From: Mycobacterium sp. SMC-2
GTDB taxonomy: Bacteria; Actinomycetota; Actinomycetes; Mycobacteriales; Mycobacteriaceae
DNA length: 64,000 nucleotides
Assembly (NCBI RefSeq): GCF_025263485.1
Contig: NZ_CP079863.1
Coordinates: forward strand, 1,488,001 to 1,552,000
Reading direction: 5' to 3'
Below are positions 9,509 through 17,533 of this stretch, in pieces (positions within the stretch are counted from its first letter, which is position 1; each line of letters begins with the position of its first letter). The notes below the pieces were generated by a model, which saw only the letters and a program-made list of their open reading frames with translations, made no database searches and was not told the origin of the DNA. The position numbers were made by a program, and so were the translations under genes.

Positions 9509-10802
9509 ACCAAGCCAAGCGGCGCTCCGCGCCGCCTGGGGCGACATGATCGACGCGCTGAACCGGGCCCGCCACGCGGTGGACTCCACCGAGCTGCATG
9601 CGCCGCCGATCACCGCGCAGGGACTCGCGGAGGGATACCGCTACCTGCTGGGCTTCGTGTTCAGTGGCATCGAAAGAGCCTTCTGCGAGCATCCCGATTT
9701 CCCCTATTTCCGGCGCGCTATCCAGCCCCTCGACAAAGCGACCATCGACAACGCGGACGCCCTCTACCTTTCGGCGTCGATCGACGGCGCCAAAAGCTAC
9801 CGCGTGGATGGCCGGCTCGCCGGCAAAGCGCCGCAGTACATCATCTTCGAAGCACACAGCGTCTATGCCGGAGACACCGGCAGCCTCGCCGAGCTCGCGC
9901 CGGGTGGCCGCGTCGTCACCGGCGTGCTGGACTCCTCCGACCTCGCCGTGGACGACGACGGCCGGTTCGAGATCCTCCTTGGCCCCCGACGGCCGACCGG
10001 CCACACGGGAAACTTCCTCGCCACCGCGACAACCGACGGTGCCGAGACGGCGCGTTTCCTCATCGCCCGCATGCTCTTTCACGACTGGGAACACGAGGTC
10101 TCGCCGGACCTGCACATCGTGCGGATCGGCAGCGAGGGCGCCAGGCCCGCGGTGGTCGATCCCGACGCCGCGGCGAGGAACATGCGTCGCGTCGGCACCA
10201 TCGTCGAAAACCAGATGAGGTTCTGGAACGAGTTTTACGACGTCGTTCTGGAGGCACACGGCGACAAGAACGGCGACGGGTTCACCCTGATGCCGCGCAA
10301 CGCCCTGAACGAACCCGCGCTGGCCAACCTCGCCATGGGTGGCGGCCAGAGCACCAACGTCTACTCCGGCGGCGTCTACGACCTGCAAGCCGACGAAGCC
10401 CTCGTCGTCGAAGTCGTCGTGCCGGTGCAGCCGGCCTATATGGGCTTTCACCTGTCCAATCTGTGGGGCGAATCCCTCGACTATGCCAACCACACCTGCA
10501 GCCTCAACGGATTTCAGTCGGAGCCGGACACGGACGGGACATTCCGCTACGTGGTCGCCGGTACCGACCCCGGTGTGCCGAATTGGCTCGACACGGCGGG
10601 CCATTCCGCGGGGTTCCTCACCCTGCGGTGGACCTACTCCACGCCGCCGGCTGAGTTGCCGAAAACGTCGGTCACCAAGGTCCCGCTGGCGCGCGTGCGC
10701 GAAAACCTTCCCGAGACCAGTCGCGTCGTCTCTGCCGAGGAACGCCGAGAGCAGATCCGGGTCCGCCAGGAACACGTCCAGCGAAGATACCGCCAGTATT
10801 GA
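9498..10802 (+). CDS. Conserved hypothetical protein paired with sulfotransferase
   Basis: Protein of 434 residues I cannot assign with certainty; the mostly beta-rich middle and C terminus (FRYVVAGTDPGVPNWLDT, GFLTLRWTYS) recall DUF1214-type proteins. No signal peptide, membrane helix or clear catalytic motif is visible. Coding quality is good along the full length. It overlaps the sulfotransferase stop by 11 bases and so must be translated from the same message. This fixed pairing suggests that it acts on the same substrate or helps the sulfotransferase. The C-terminal end is strongly basic (RREQIRVRQEHVQRRYRQY). Confidence 0.8.
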   Translation: MPTEPSQAALRAAWGDMIDALNRARHAVDSTELHAPPITAQGLAEGYRYLLGFVFSGIERAFCEHPDFPYFRRAIQPLDKATIDNADALYLSASIDGAKSYRVDGRLAGKAPQYIIFEAHSVYAGDTGSLAELAPGGRVVTGVLDSSDLAVDDDGRFEILLGPRRPTGHTGNFLATATTDGAETARFLIARMLFHDWEHEVSPDLHIVRIGSEGARPAVVDPDAAARNMRRVGTIVENQMRFWNEFYDVVLEAHGDKNGDGFTLMPRNALNEPALANLAMGGGQSTNVYSGGVYDLQADEALVVEVVVPVQPAYMGFHLSNLWGESLDYANHTCSLNGFQSEPDTDGTFRYVVAGTDPGVPNWLDTAGHSAGFLTLRWTYSTPPAELPKTSVTKVPLARVRENLPETSRVVSAEERREQIRVRQEHVQRRYRQY

Positions 10803-10820
10803 CCGGGTAGCGTCTTGATC

Positions 10821-11513
10821 GTGAGTCGCGCGGCGCTGGACAAGGACCCCCGGGACGTCGCGTCGATGTTCGACGGCGTCGCGCGCCGCTATGACCTGAC
10901 CAACACCGTGCTGTCGCTGGGACAGGACCGCTACTGGCGTAAGGCCACCCGGTCGGCGCTGGCGATCGGGCCGGGCCAGAAGGTGCTAGACCTTGCCGCG
11001 GGCACGGCGGTGTCCACCGCCGAGCTGCAAAAATCGGGGGCATGGTGCGTGGCGGCCGACTTCTCGGTCGGGATGCTGGCGGCCGGCGCCGGGCGCAACG
11101 TGCCCAAGGTCGCCGCCGACGCCACCCGGCTGCCGTTCGGCGACGACGTATTCGACGGCGTCACAATCAGTTTCGGGCTGCGCAACGTCGTCGACCCGCA
11201 GGCGGCGCTGCGCGAGATGGCCCGCGTCACCCGTCCGGGCGGCCGACTGGTGGTGTGCGAATTCTCCACGCCCACCAACGCGCTGTTTGCCACCGCCTAC
11301 AAGGAGTACTTGATGCGGGCGCTGCCGCGGGTGGCCCGAGCGGTGTCGAGCAACCCCGATGCCTACGTCTATCTTGCGGAGTCGATCAGGGCGTGGCCCG
11401 ACCAGGCCCGCCTGGCGCGCGACATTTCGCGGGCCGGATGGGCGGCGGTGCGGTGGCGCAACCTGACCGGCGGCATCGTGGCGCTACACGCGGGGTACAA
11501 GCCCCTGCGCTGA
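10821..11513 (+). CDS. menG: Demethylmenaquinone methyltransferase
   Basis: SAM-dependent methyltransferase of the UbiE/MenG family that makes the last C-methylation of menaquinone; 230 residues. It shows the family N terminus [13 protein letters not shown], the SAM-binding [12 protein letters not shown], and the UbiE signature [11 protein letters not shown] start at the GTG at 10821, which gives the N terminus [13 protein letters not shown] expected from H37Rv Rv0558 (also called menH or ubiE); a TTG six bases earlier is possible. The first gene after the MarR-sulfotransferase insertion, it may be read from its own promoter or through from the upstream pair. Convergent with the DUF732 gene. 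Confidence 0.95.
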   Translation: MSRAALDKDPRDVASMFDGVARRYDLTNTVLSLGQDRYWRKATRSALAIGPGQKVLDLAAGTAVSTAELQKSGAWCVAADFSVGMLAAGAGRNVPKVAADATRLPFGDDVFDGVTISFGLRNVVDPQAALREMARVTRPGGRLVVCEFSTPTNALFATAYKEYLMRALPRVARAVSSNPDAYVYLAESIRAWPDQARLARDISRAGWAAVRWRNLTGGIVALHAGYKPLR

Positions 11514-11520
11514 GAACGAC

Positions 11521-11874
11521 CTAGTGCGTACCGGCGCGCTGCACGAAGGGGATCTGGTCGGGGCAGTAGTGGTCGACCGCGGCACCGAGGAACTGGAACG
11601 CCTGGCCCTGGGTGGTGCCCCGCGGCAGGTTGCGCTGAATGAAAGTGGCCGACTTGTACGGGTCGCCGTCGACACCCCTGCCGATCCGGTCGCAGGTGAT
11701 CTTGCCCAGCCACGCGAGCTGGTCCTGCGGCTGATAGATGCCGAAGCCGTTGACGGTGTTCTTGAACGGGGCATCGTAGTCGTTGGACGGCGGCGGCGAG
11801 GCCAGCGCCGGCGCGGCCAGCGCGATCGCGGCGGCGGCCAGGCCGCCGATGGTAGCCAGCTTGGTTCCCCTCAT
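11521..11874 (-). CDS. Secreted DUF732 protein (Rv0559c-like)
   Basis: Exported protein of 117 residues: a classical signal peptide (KLATIGGLAAAAIALAAPALA, residues about 5-25, cleaved after ALA) followed by a small domain with two cysteines (ITCDRIG and DHYCPDQ) likely joined by a disulfide, the pattern of mycobacterial DUF732 proteins. It corresponds to Rv0559c, which in H37Rv follows the salicylate-inducible methyltransferase gene Rv0560c. Rv0560c is absent here: only 100 bases separate this gene from menJ. Function unknown. Confidence 0.85.
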   Translation of the reverse strand: MRGTKLATIGGLAAAAIALAAPALASPPPSNDYDAPFKNTVNGFGIYQPQDQLAWLGKITCDRIGRGVDGDPYKSATFIQRNLPRGTTQGQAFQFLGAAVDHYCPDQIPFVQRAGTH

Positions 11875-11974
11875 TAGCCGGACTATACACCTCCCGTTCT
11901 GGGCGCGCGGAATATTGCCCGCGGCCGCGACCAGGGCGGAAAGGCCTTTTGCGGACGTCGACGGCGTCGCTCAG

Positions 11975-13201
11975 TCAGCTGAACGGCACCCGGCGATCGA
12001 TCAGCCGGGACAGCCGTCCGCCGCCCCGCCAGGCCCGCGCCACCCAGTCGGCGTCGTCGTCGGTGACCAGGTTGGCCATCACCCGTACGGCGATCGTCAT
12101 CAGCCTCGGGGAGCGCATCGCGATCGGTCCCGTCGCGGGCAGGAAGCGCTGGAAGGTCAGCAACAGGGCCAGCCGGCGCGCCACCGAGAACCCGCGGCCG
12201 TAGTGCCGCTGCAGCAGCGACGGCCACACCCGTGACAGGTCGCGGCAGTCCAGCAGCTCGGCGGCCAGGCGCCCCGTCTCCAGCCCGTAGTCGATGCCCT
12301 CGCCGTTGAGGGGGTTGACGCAGGCGGCGGCGTCGCCGATCAGCATCCAGTTCGGCCCGGCCACCCCGGACACCGCGCCGCCCATCGGCAGCAGCGCCGA
12401 CGCCACGGCCCGTGGCGGGCCGGCGAAGCCCCACTCGTCCCGGCGCAGGTCGGTGTAGTAGTTGATCAGCGGTCGCAGCGCCAGATCGGCCGGCCGTTTC
12501 GACGTCGACAACGCCCCGACGCCGATGTTCACCTCGCCGTTGCCGAGCGGGAAGATCCAGCCGTATCCGGGCAGCACCGCGCCGTCGGGGGAGCGCAGTT
12601 CCAGATGCGACGTCAGCCACGGGTCATCGGCGCGCGGAGTGGCCAGATACCCGCGGGCCGCGACGCCATACACCGTCTCCTGATGCCAACGCCGGCCCAG
12701 CTTGCGGCCCAGCGAGGACCGGGCGCCGTCGGCCACGATCAACTGCCGGCAGCCCACGTCCGTGCCGTCGGCCAACGTCAGCGACACCACTCGCCGCGAC
12801 GAGTCATGGTGCACGTCAACGGCTTTCGTCCCCAACATCATCCGCGCGCCGGAATCCTCGGCGACCTTGCGGATCCGGTCGTCCAACTCGAGTCGGGCCA
12901 CCGCGCTGCCGGTCGAGGGGAACGACGGGCCCGGCCAGCCGACCTGCACCTCGCCGCCGAACCCGCTCATCCGCAGGCCACGGTGCCGGATGCGGGTGTC
13001 CAGCCAATCGCCCAGGCCCAGCCGCTCGCACTCGGCGACCGCGCGCGGGGTCAGCCCGTCACCGCACGCCTTGTCCCGGGGGAAGCTGGCCGAGTCGATG
13101 ACCAGCACATCGTTGCCCGCGCGCGCGGCCCACGCGGCGGCCGCCGAACCGGCGGGTCCGGCGCCCACAACCACCAGGTCGGCTCGGGTCTCCACGCCCA
13201 C
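11975..13201 (-). CDS. menJ: Menaquinone side-chain reductase MenJ
   Basis: FAD-dependent oxidoreductase of the geranylgeranyl-reductase family, about 408 residues, equivalent to H37Rv Rv0561c (MenJ), which saturates the beta-isoprene unit of menaquinone. Visible are the N-terminal dinucleotide fold VVGAGPAGSAAAAWAA, the family motif CGDGLTPRAV, and the second FAD motif LIGDAAACVNPLNGEGI. Start uncertain: GTG at 13201 or 13195, both divergent from grcC1 with a gap of about 15-21 bases, so the two promoters must overlap the opposite gene's 5' end. Membrane-associated by function, although no clear transmembrane helix is seen. Confidence 0.92.
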   Translation of the reverse strand: MGVETRADLVVVGAGPAGSAAAAWAARAGNDVLVIDSASFPRDKACGDGLTPRAVAECERLGLGDWLDTRIRHRGLRMSGFGGEVQVGWPGPSFPSTGSAVARLELDDRIRKVAEDSGARMMLGTKAVDVHHDSSRRVVSLTLADGTDVGCRQLIVADGARSSLGRKLGRRWHQETVYGVAARGYLATPRADDPWLTSHLELRSPDGAVLPGYGWIFPLGNGEVNIGVGALSTSKRPADLALRPLINYYTDLRRDEWGFAGPPRAVASALLPMGGAVSGVAGPNWMLIGDAAACVNPLNGEGIDYGLETGRLAAELLDCRDLSRVWPSLLQRHYGRGFSVARRLALLLTFQRFLPATGPIAMRSPRLMTIAVRVMANLVTDDDADWVARAWRGGGRLSRLIDRRVPFS

Positions 13202-13216
13202 CAGTATGTTGGTCGA

Positions 13217-14233
13217 GTGAGGACTCCGGCGACGGTGGTGGCGGGCGTTGACTTCGGCGACGCCGCCTTCGCGGCGACCGTGCGCGCCGGCGTCGAGCGA
13301 ATCGAGCAGCTCATGGACGCCGAGCTGGGCAGCGCCGACGACGTGATGACCGACTCGCTGACCCATCTTTTCAAGGCTGGCGGCAAGCGATTCCGGCCGC
13401 TGTTCACCGTGCTGTCCGCCCAGATCGGGCCGAACCCGGACGCGCGCGAGGTGACCATCGCCGGCGCGGTCATCGAACTGGTCCACCTGGCCACGCTCTA
13501 CCACGATGACGTGATGGACGAGGCGGAGGTGCGCCGCGGCGCCCCCACCGCGAACGTCCGGTGGGGGAACAACGTCGCGATCCTGGCCGGCGACTACCTG
13601 TTCGCCACCGCGTCGCGGCTGGTATCGCGGCTGGGACCGGAGGCGGTGCGGCTGATCGCCGAGACGTTCGCCCAGCTGGTGACGGGGCAGATGCGCGAGA
13701 CGCGCGGCCTGACGGGAGCGGCCGCAGGGGCGGACCCGATCGAGCACTACCTGAAGGTGGTCTACGAGAAGACGGCCTGCCTGATCGCCGCGGCGGGCCG
13801 GTTCGGCGCCATGTTCTCGGGCGCCGGCGCCGAGCAGGTCGAGCGGCTCAGCCGGCTCGGCGGCATCGTGGGCACCGCCTTCCAGATCTCCGACGACATC
13901 ATCGACATCGACAGCGACTCGCACGAGTCCGGCAAGCTGCCCGGCACCGATATCCGCGAGGGCGTGCACACCCTGCCGATGCTCTACGCGCTGCGCGAAC
14001 CCGGACCCGAGGCGGCCCGGCTGGCCGAGCTGCTGGCCGGGCCCATCTACGACGACGACGCGGTGGCCGAGGCGCTGGCCCTGCTGCGGGCGTCCCCGGG
14101 GATGGCCAAGGCCAAGCGCACGCTGGCGGAATACGCGGCGCAGGCCCGCGACGAGCTGGCCCTGTTGCCCGACGTCCCCGGCCGGCACGCGCTGCAAACG
14201 CTGGTCGACTACACCATCAGCCGGCACGGCTAG
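13217..14233 (+). CDS. grcC1: Polyprenyl diphosphate synthase GrcC1
   Basis: Trans-prenyltransferase of 338 residues. The first aspartate-rich motif is DDVMD (in LYHDDVMDEAEVRRG) and the second is DDIIDID; GGKRFRPLF and KTACLIAA are also family landmarks. It corresponds to H37Rv Rv0562. Located divergent from menJ and near the men genes, it probably builds the polyprenyl tail of menaquinone. GTG start at 13217 chosen because the N terminus then reads VRTPATVVAGVDFGDA as in its ortholog. Confidence 0.93.
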   Translation: MRTPATVVAGVDFGDAAFAATVRAGVERIEQLMDAELGSADDVMTDSLTHLFKAGGKRFRPLFTVLSAQIGPNPDAREVTIAGAVIELVHLATLYHDDVMDEAEVRRGAPTANVRWGNNVAILAGDYLFATASRLVSRLGPEAVRLIAETFAQLVTGQMRETRGLTGAAAGADPIEHYLKVVYEKTACLIAAAGRFGAMFSGAGAEQVERLSRLGGIVGTAFQISDDIIDIDSDSHESGKLPGTDIREGVHTLPMLYALREPGPEAARLAELLAGPIYDDDAVAEALALLRASPGMAKAKRTLAEYAAQARDELALLPDVPGRHALQTLVDYTISRHG

Positions 14234-14321
14234 CCGGGAACCCAAAACGTCCTCTCGGGCGTTCAATTGGCTGTAGTAGTCAATACTTGAGCGTGCTTGA
14301 GTCTTCCCAAGGAGGACACCG

Positions 14322-15188
14322 ATGACCTGGCATCCCCATGCCAACAGGCTGAAGACCTTCGCCCTGTTGGTCGGTATGTCCGCGTTGATCGTGTTTGTGG
14401 GCTCGCTGTTCGGCAGGACGGCGATGTACCTGGCGGTGCTGTTCGCCATCGGGATGAACGTCTACACGTACTACAACAGCGACAAGCTGGCGCTGCGCGC
14501 GATGCACGCACAACCGGTGTCGGAACTGCAGGCGCCGATGATGTACCGGATCGTGCGCGAGCTCGCCACCGCCGCACACCAGCCGATGCCCCGGCTGTAC
14601 ATCAGCGACACCAACGCGCCCAACGCCTTCGCGACCGGCCGCAACCCGCGCAACGCCGCCGTGTGCTGCACCACCGGCATTTTGGGGATCCTCAACGAGC
14701 GTGAGCTGCGCGCGGTGCTCGGACACGAGCTGTCCCATGTCTACAACCGCGACATCCTCATCTCCTGCATCGCGGGCGCGATGGCGTCGGTCATCACCGC
14801 TCTGGCCAATATGGCCATGTGGGCCGGCATGTTCGGTGGCAACCGCGACGGCGGGAATCCTTTTGCGCTGCTACTGGTTTCGTTGCTGGGCCCGATCGCG
14901 GCCACCGTGGTGCGCCTGGCGGTGTCCCGGTCACGCGAGTACCAGGCGGACGAATCGGGCGCGGTATTGACGGGCGACCCGCTGGCGCTGGCGTCGGCCC
15001 TGCGCAAGATCTCGGGTGGGGTCCAGGCCGCCCCGCTGCCGCCGGAGCCGCAGTTGGCCAGCCAGGCGCACTTGATGATCGCCAACCCGTTCCGCGCGGG
15101 CGAGCGAATCGGGTCCCTGTTCTCGACGCACCCGCCGATCGAGGACCGTATTCGCCGGCTGGAGGCGATGGCGCGCGGCCAGATTTGA
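14322..15188 (+). CDS. htpX: Membrane zinc metalloprotease HtpX
   Basis: M48-family inner-membrane protease for quality control of membrane proteins, 288 residues. Two N-terminal hydrophobic segments ([18 protein letters not shown] and the next about residues 30-45) precede the zinc motif HELSH (His135, Glu136, His139), and the third ligand is in YQADESGA. Two more hydrophobic helices lie between about residues 155 and 200. ATG start with AGGAGG ribosome site (CCAAGGAGGACACCG) just upstream. Its stop codon lies inside the first of three palindromic repeats (15181-15210), which may act as its terminator. Confidence 0.96.
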   Translation: MTWHPHANRLKTFALLVGMSALIVFVGSLFGRTAMYLAVLFAIGMNVYTYYNSDKLALRAMHAQPVSELQAPMMYRIVRELATAAHQPMPRLYISDTNAPNAFATGRNPRNAAVCCTTGILGILNERELRAVLGHELSHVYNRDILISCIAGAMASVITALANMAMWAGMFGGNRDGGNPFALLLVSLLGPIAATVVRLAVSRSREYQADESGAVLTGDPLALASALRKISGGVQAAPLPPEPQLASQAHLMIANPFRAGERIGSLFSTHPPIEDRIRRLEAMARGQI

Positions 15189-15210
15189 TAGCGCCTGCGC
15201 TATCAAATCT
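15181..15210. repeat. Palindromic repeat copy 1 (overlaps htpX stop)
   Basis: Perfect 14-base inverted repeat, arms AGATTTGATAGCGC and GCGCTATCAAATCT separated by CT. The htpX stop codon (15186-15188) is inside the left arm. It is the best of three related palindromes whose centres are 82-83 bases apart. Confidence 0.9.
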
Positions 15211-15262
15211 GCGCACAGCCGCATGCCCTGCAGTGCCTTTCCGCAAGCATGTGCGGGCTGCC

Positions 15263-15292
15263 GATTTTGATAGCGCCCGCGCTATCAAATCC
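15263..15292. repeat. Palindromic repeat copy 2
   Basis: Second copy: TTTGATAGCGC (15266-15276), CC, then GCGCTATCAAA (15279-15289), a perfect 11-base stem; the outer bases are disturbed by an extra T. The 52 bases between copies 1 and 2 align loosely with those between copies 2 and 3, so the unit may be an imperfect tandem repeat of about 82 bases. Confidence 0.85.
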
Positions 15293-15345
15293 GCGGACCG
15301 CCACATCCTGGAGCGCGGGGTCCTCGCTGGGGATGAGTGACTCCC

Positions 15346-15375
15346 GGATTCGATAGCGCCCGTGCTATCAAATCC
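15346..15375. repeat. Palindromic repeat copy 3 (just before hicB-like start)
   Basis: Third copy: GGATTCGATAGCGCC facing CGTGCTATCAAATCC, a stem with one mismatch (C/A) and one G-T pair. It ends three bases before the GTG of the HicB-like gene, so it occupies the position of the ribosome site and could control its translation or be its operator. Confidence 0.85.
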
Positions 15376-15378
15376 CGC

Positions 15379-15735
15379 GTGAACCGCTACACCTACCGCG
15401 CCGAGTGGTTGCCCGACTACAACGAGTACCTGGGCGTGTGTGTCGAATTGCCGTACATGAGGCGCGAAGCGCCAACCGCGCCACAAGCCGTGGCCGCCAT
15501 CGAGGAGGCCGTCAAGGAGCATGTGGAGGGCCTGCGTGCCTGCGGAGACTCCGTTCCAGAACCGCTTTCCGAACGCCGCTACAGCGGGAAGATCCTCGTC
15601 AGAACCTCGCCGGAGTTGCATGCCCGCCTTGCGCTGGAAGCCACCGAGCAGGGGGTGCCGATGAACCAGTGGATCGTTCAGAAACTCAGCGGGCGGACGC
15701 CGAGCAGCACGTTCGGCCTGTCCGGCTTCGACTAG
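15379..15735 (+). CDS. HicB-family antitoxin-like protein without visible HicA
   Basis: Protein of 118 residues with the HicB layout: an N-terminal RNase-H-like domain (YRAEWLPDYNEYLGVCVELP, then APQAVAAIEEAVKEHVEGL) and a C-terminal ribbon-helix-helix segment (GKILVRTSPELHARLALEATEQGVP) that would bind DNA. GTG start chosen because it follows palindrome copy 3 directly and begins the conserved domain. HicB antitoxins normally follow a short hicA toxin gene; the 190 bases upstream hold only three palindromes and no HicA-like frame that I can find, so this is an orphan or a stand-alone regulator. Convergent with the SulP gene, with four bases between stops. Confidence 0.8.
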   Translation: MNRYTYRAEWLPDYNEYLGVCVELPYMRREAPTAPQAVAAIEEAVKEHVEGLRACGDSVPEPLSERRYSGKILVRTSPELHARLALEATEQGVPMNQWIVQKLSGRTPSSTFGLSGFD

Positions 15736-15739
15736 ACGA

Positions 15740-17290
15740 TCAGGCAGCGGGCCTTTCAGCTTCGAGGACCGCACTCGCATTCTTGCGAGAGGAATGGTGG
15801 CCCGTCTCGAACCTTCCCCGGATGTGAACGGTGCCGCCGTTGGCCTCGTGCTGGCGCCGCCAGTCGCTGATCGCCTGGTGCGCCGCGTGATCCAGGTAAT
15901 GCACCGAAACATCCACGGTGACAACGGGTCCGGCGGGAACGGACGCCAGCACGCGCGTCAGCCGCGGGAGCGCCAGGAACGTGCACGCGGCGCCCTCGAT
16001 GTGCACTTGCCACTCGCCATCGACGGGCGTGGCCTCGACCTTGGCCCGGATCACCCGCCAACCGGTCAGCGCGATGGCCAGCGCCAGCCCGATCAACACC
16101 CCGTGCAGCAGGTTGAGGAAGACGACACTGACGGCGGTCACCACGTACACCGCGAGATCGCCGTGCTTCATCGCGGTTTCGATGTGGGCCGGCTTGAGCA
16201 GCTGGATGCCGATGACGATGAGCAGCCCGGCAAGCGCGGCGGTGGGAATCTCTTCGACCAGCCCCGCGAAGGGGACCGTGAACAACAGGATCCACACGCC
16301 GTGCATGATGGCCGAGGCGCGCGATCTGGCGCCCGCAATGACATTGGTCGAGCTGCGGACGATGACACCGGTGATCGGCAGCCCACCGACGGTGCCCGAC
16401 ACGATGTTGGCGGCGCCCTGCCCGACCAACTCCCGATTGAAGTCGGTGCGGGGCCCGTTATGCATCCGGTCGACCGACTCCGCTGACAGCAGGCTCTCGA
16501 CGCTGGCGATGAGCGCGACGGTGATCACCCCGATCGCCACCGCACCCCAGTTGCCGTGTGGAAGGTCGGGCAGCTGCAGCGCGTCCAGCGGGGACCCGTC
16601 GAGGTCGATCCGGCGCACATCGAACGGGAAGACGATCGACACCAGCGTCGCGACCACGATCGCGACCAACGGCCCCGGAACGCGGCGCACCTTGGCGGGA
16701 AGCCACCGCCAGGTGACGAGGATGACGATCACCAGTACGCCCAGGATGGCGCCGGGCCGGTGCGCGCCGATGATCTGACCCGGCAGCCCGATGAGGTTGT
16801 GCCAGGCCGTGCTCTTGGATTTTCCGCCCAGCAACACGTGCGCTTGTTGCAGCGCGATCGTGATGCCGATGCCGGCCAGCATGGCGTGCACGACCACCGG
16901 CGAGATCGCCAGCGCCGCCCGGGCGACGCGGCTCAGTCCCAACACCACCTGCACGACACCCGCGGCCATGGTGATCAAACACGTGACGCCCCAACCGAAC
17001 TCGGACACCAGGTCGGCGACCACGACCGTAAGACCGGCCGCCGGACCGCTGACCTGCAGCGGCGACCCGCCGATGGCGCCGGCGACGACGCCCCCGACGA
17101 CCGCGGCGATGAGGCCGGCCAGCACGGGGGCGTTGGAGGCGATCGCGATCCCCAACGACAACGGGAGGGCGACCAGGAACACCACCAGCGACGACGGCAG
17201 GTCGTGGCGGATGATCGATCGCGCCCGGTCGTTGCGTGAGGGCTCGCCCTCAAGGTCAGGTCGGCTGTCGAGCTGTTGGATGTTTTGCAT
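15740..17290 (-). CDS. SulP-family anion transporter with STAS domain
   Basis: Membrane transporter of 516 residues. The first 400 residues hold about ten to twelve hydrophobic helices beginning at RHDLPSSLVVFLVALPLSLGI, the usual SulP start, and including the PLQVSGPAAGLTV helix and ASVESLLSAESVDRM loop. The last about 100 residues form a STAS regulatory domain (VDVSVHYLDHAAHQAISDW). SulP proteins move sulfate, bicarbonate or other anions. The fused carbonic anhydrase seen in some mycobacterial SulP proteins is absent, so bicarbonate is only a guess. ATG at 17290; 243 bases of non-coding sequence lie upstream. Confidence 0.9.
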   Translation of the reverse strand: MQNIQQLDSRPDLEGEPSRNDRARSIIRHDLPSSLVVFLVALPLSLGIAIASNAPVLAGLIAAVVGGVVAGAIGGSPLQVSGPAAGLTVVVADLVSEFGWGVTCLITMAAGVVQVVLGLSRVARAALAISPVVVHAMLAGIGITIALQQAHVLLGGKSKSTAWHNLIGLPGQIIGAHRPGAILGVLVIVILVTWRWLPAKVRRVPGPLVAIVVATLVSIVFPFDVRRIDLDGSPLDALQLPDLPHGNWGAVAIGVITVALIASVESLLSAESVDRMHNGPRTDFNRELVGQGAANIVSGTVGGLPITGVIVRSSTNVIAGARSRASAIMHGVWILLFTVPFAGLVEEIPTAALAGLLIVIGIQLLKPAHIETAMKHGDLAVYVVTAVSVVFLNLLHGVLIGLALAIALTGWRVIRAKVEATPVDGEWQVHIEGAACTFLALPRLTRVLASVPAGPVVTVDVSVHYLDHAAHQAISDWRRQHEANGGTVHIRGRFETGHHSSRKNASAVLEAERPAA

Positions 17291-17533
17291 CGGTCGCGTC
17301 CCTCGTCAGGTGTTAGCGGGGGATGTTCCGATATCGCCCCATGTTGCGCTGCATTACGTCGGCGTAAACTCTTGGCACACAAACGGTTACGAGCCGACCG
17401 GGCCCACGGTGGCACGGCCGGGAACACTGGCTGCTGCGTCGACGGTATTTGCTGGCAAACCCCGGGTCAAGCGGAAGGGCCGGCCCCCATATGGAATGCA
17501 AAGAATTGACATACGCGGCGTCAGGCGCCCACG
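17291..17533. promoter_or_regulatory. Upstream region of SulP gene with small inverted repeat
   Basis: Non-coding 243 bases between the SulP start and the end of gpdA1. It contains TTACG-TCGG-CGTAA (17354-17367), a short inverted repeat about 64 bases before the SulP ATG that could bind a regulator. No RNA gene is evident. Confidence 0.4.

Noticed and set aside
7709..9613. A continuous leftward frame extending the MarR gene across the sulfotransferase
   Set aside because: Antisense to a clear sulfotransferase gene; only the first part encodes a real domain.
11975..14449. A continuous leftward open frame extending menJ by about 400 residues across grcC1 and htpX
   Set aside because: The extra part is antisense to two clear genes and has no domain content; high GC keeps non-coding frames open.
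15181..15375. Possible CRISPR-like array
   Set aside because: Only three repeats, each a palindrome with mutations, and the spacers are related to each other; no cas gene is present.
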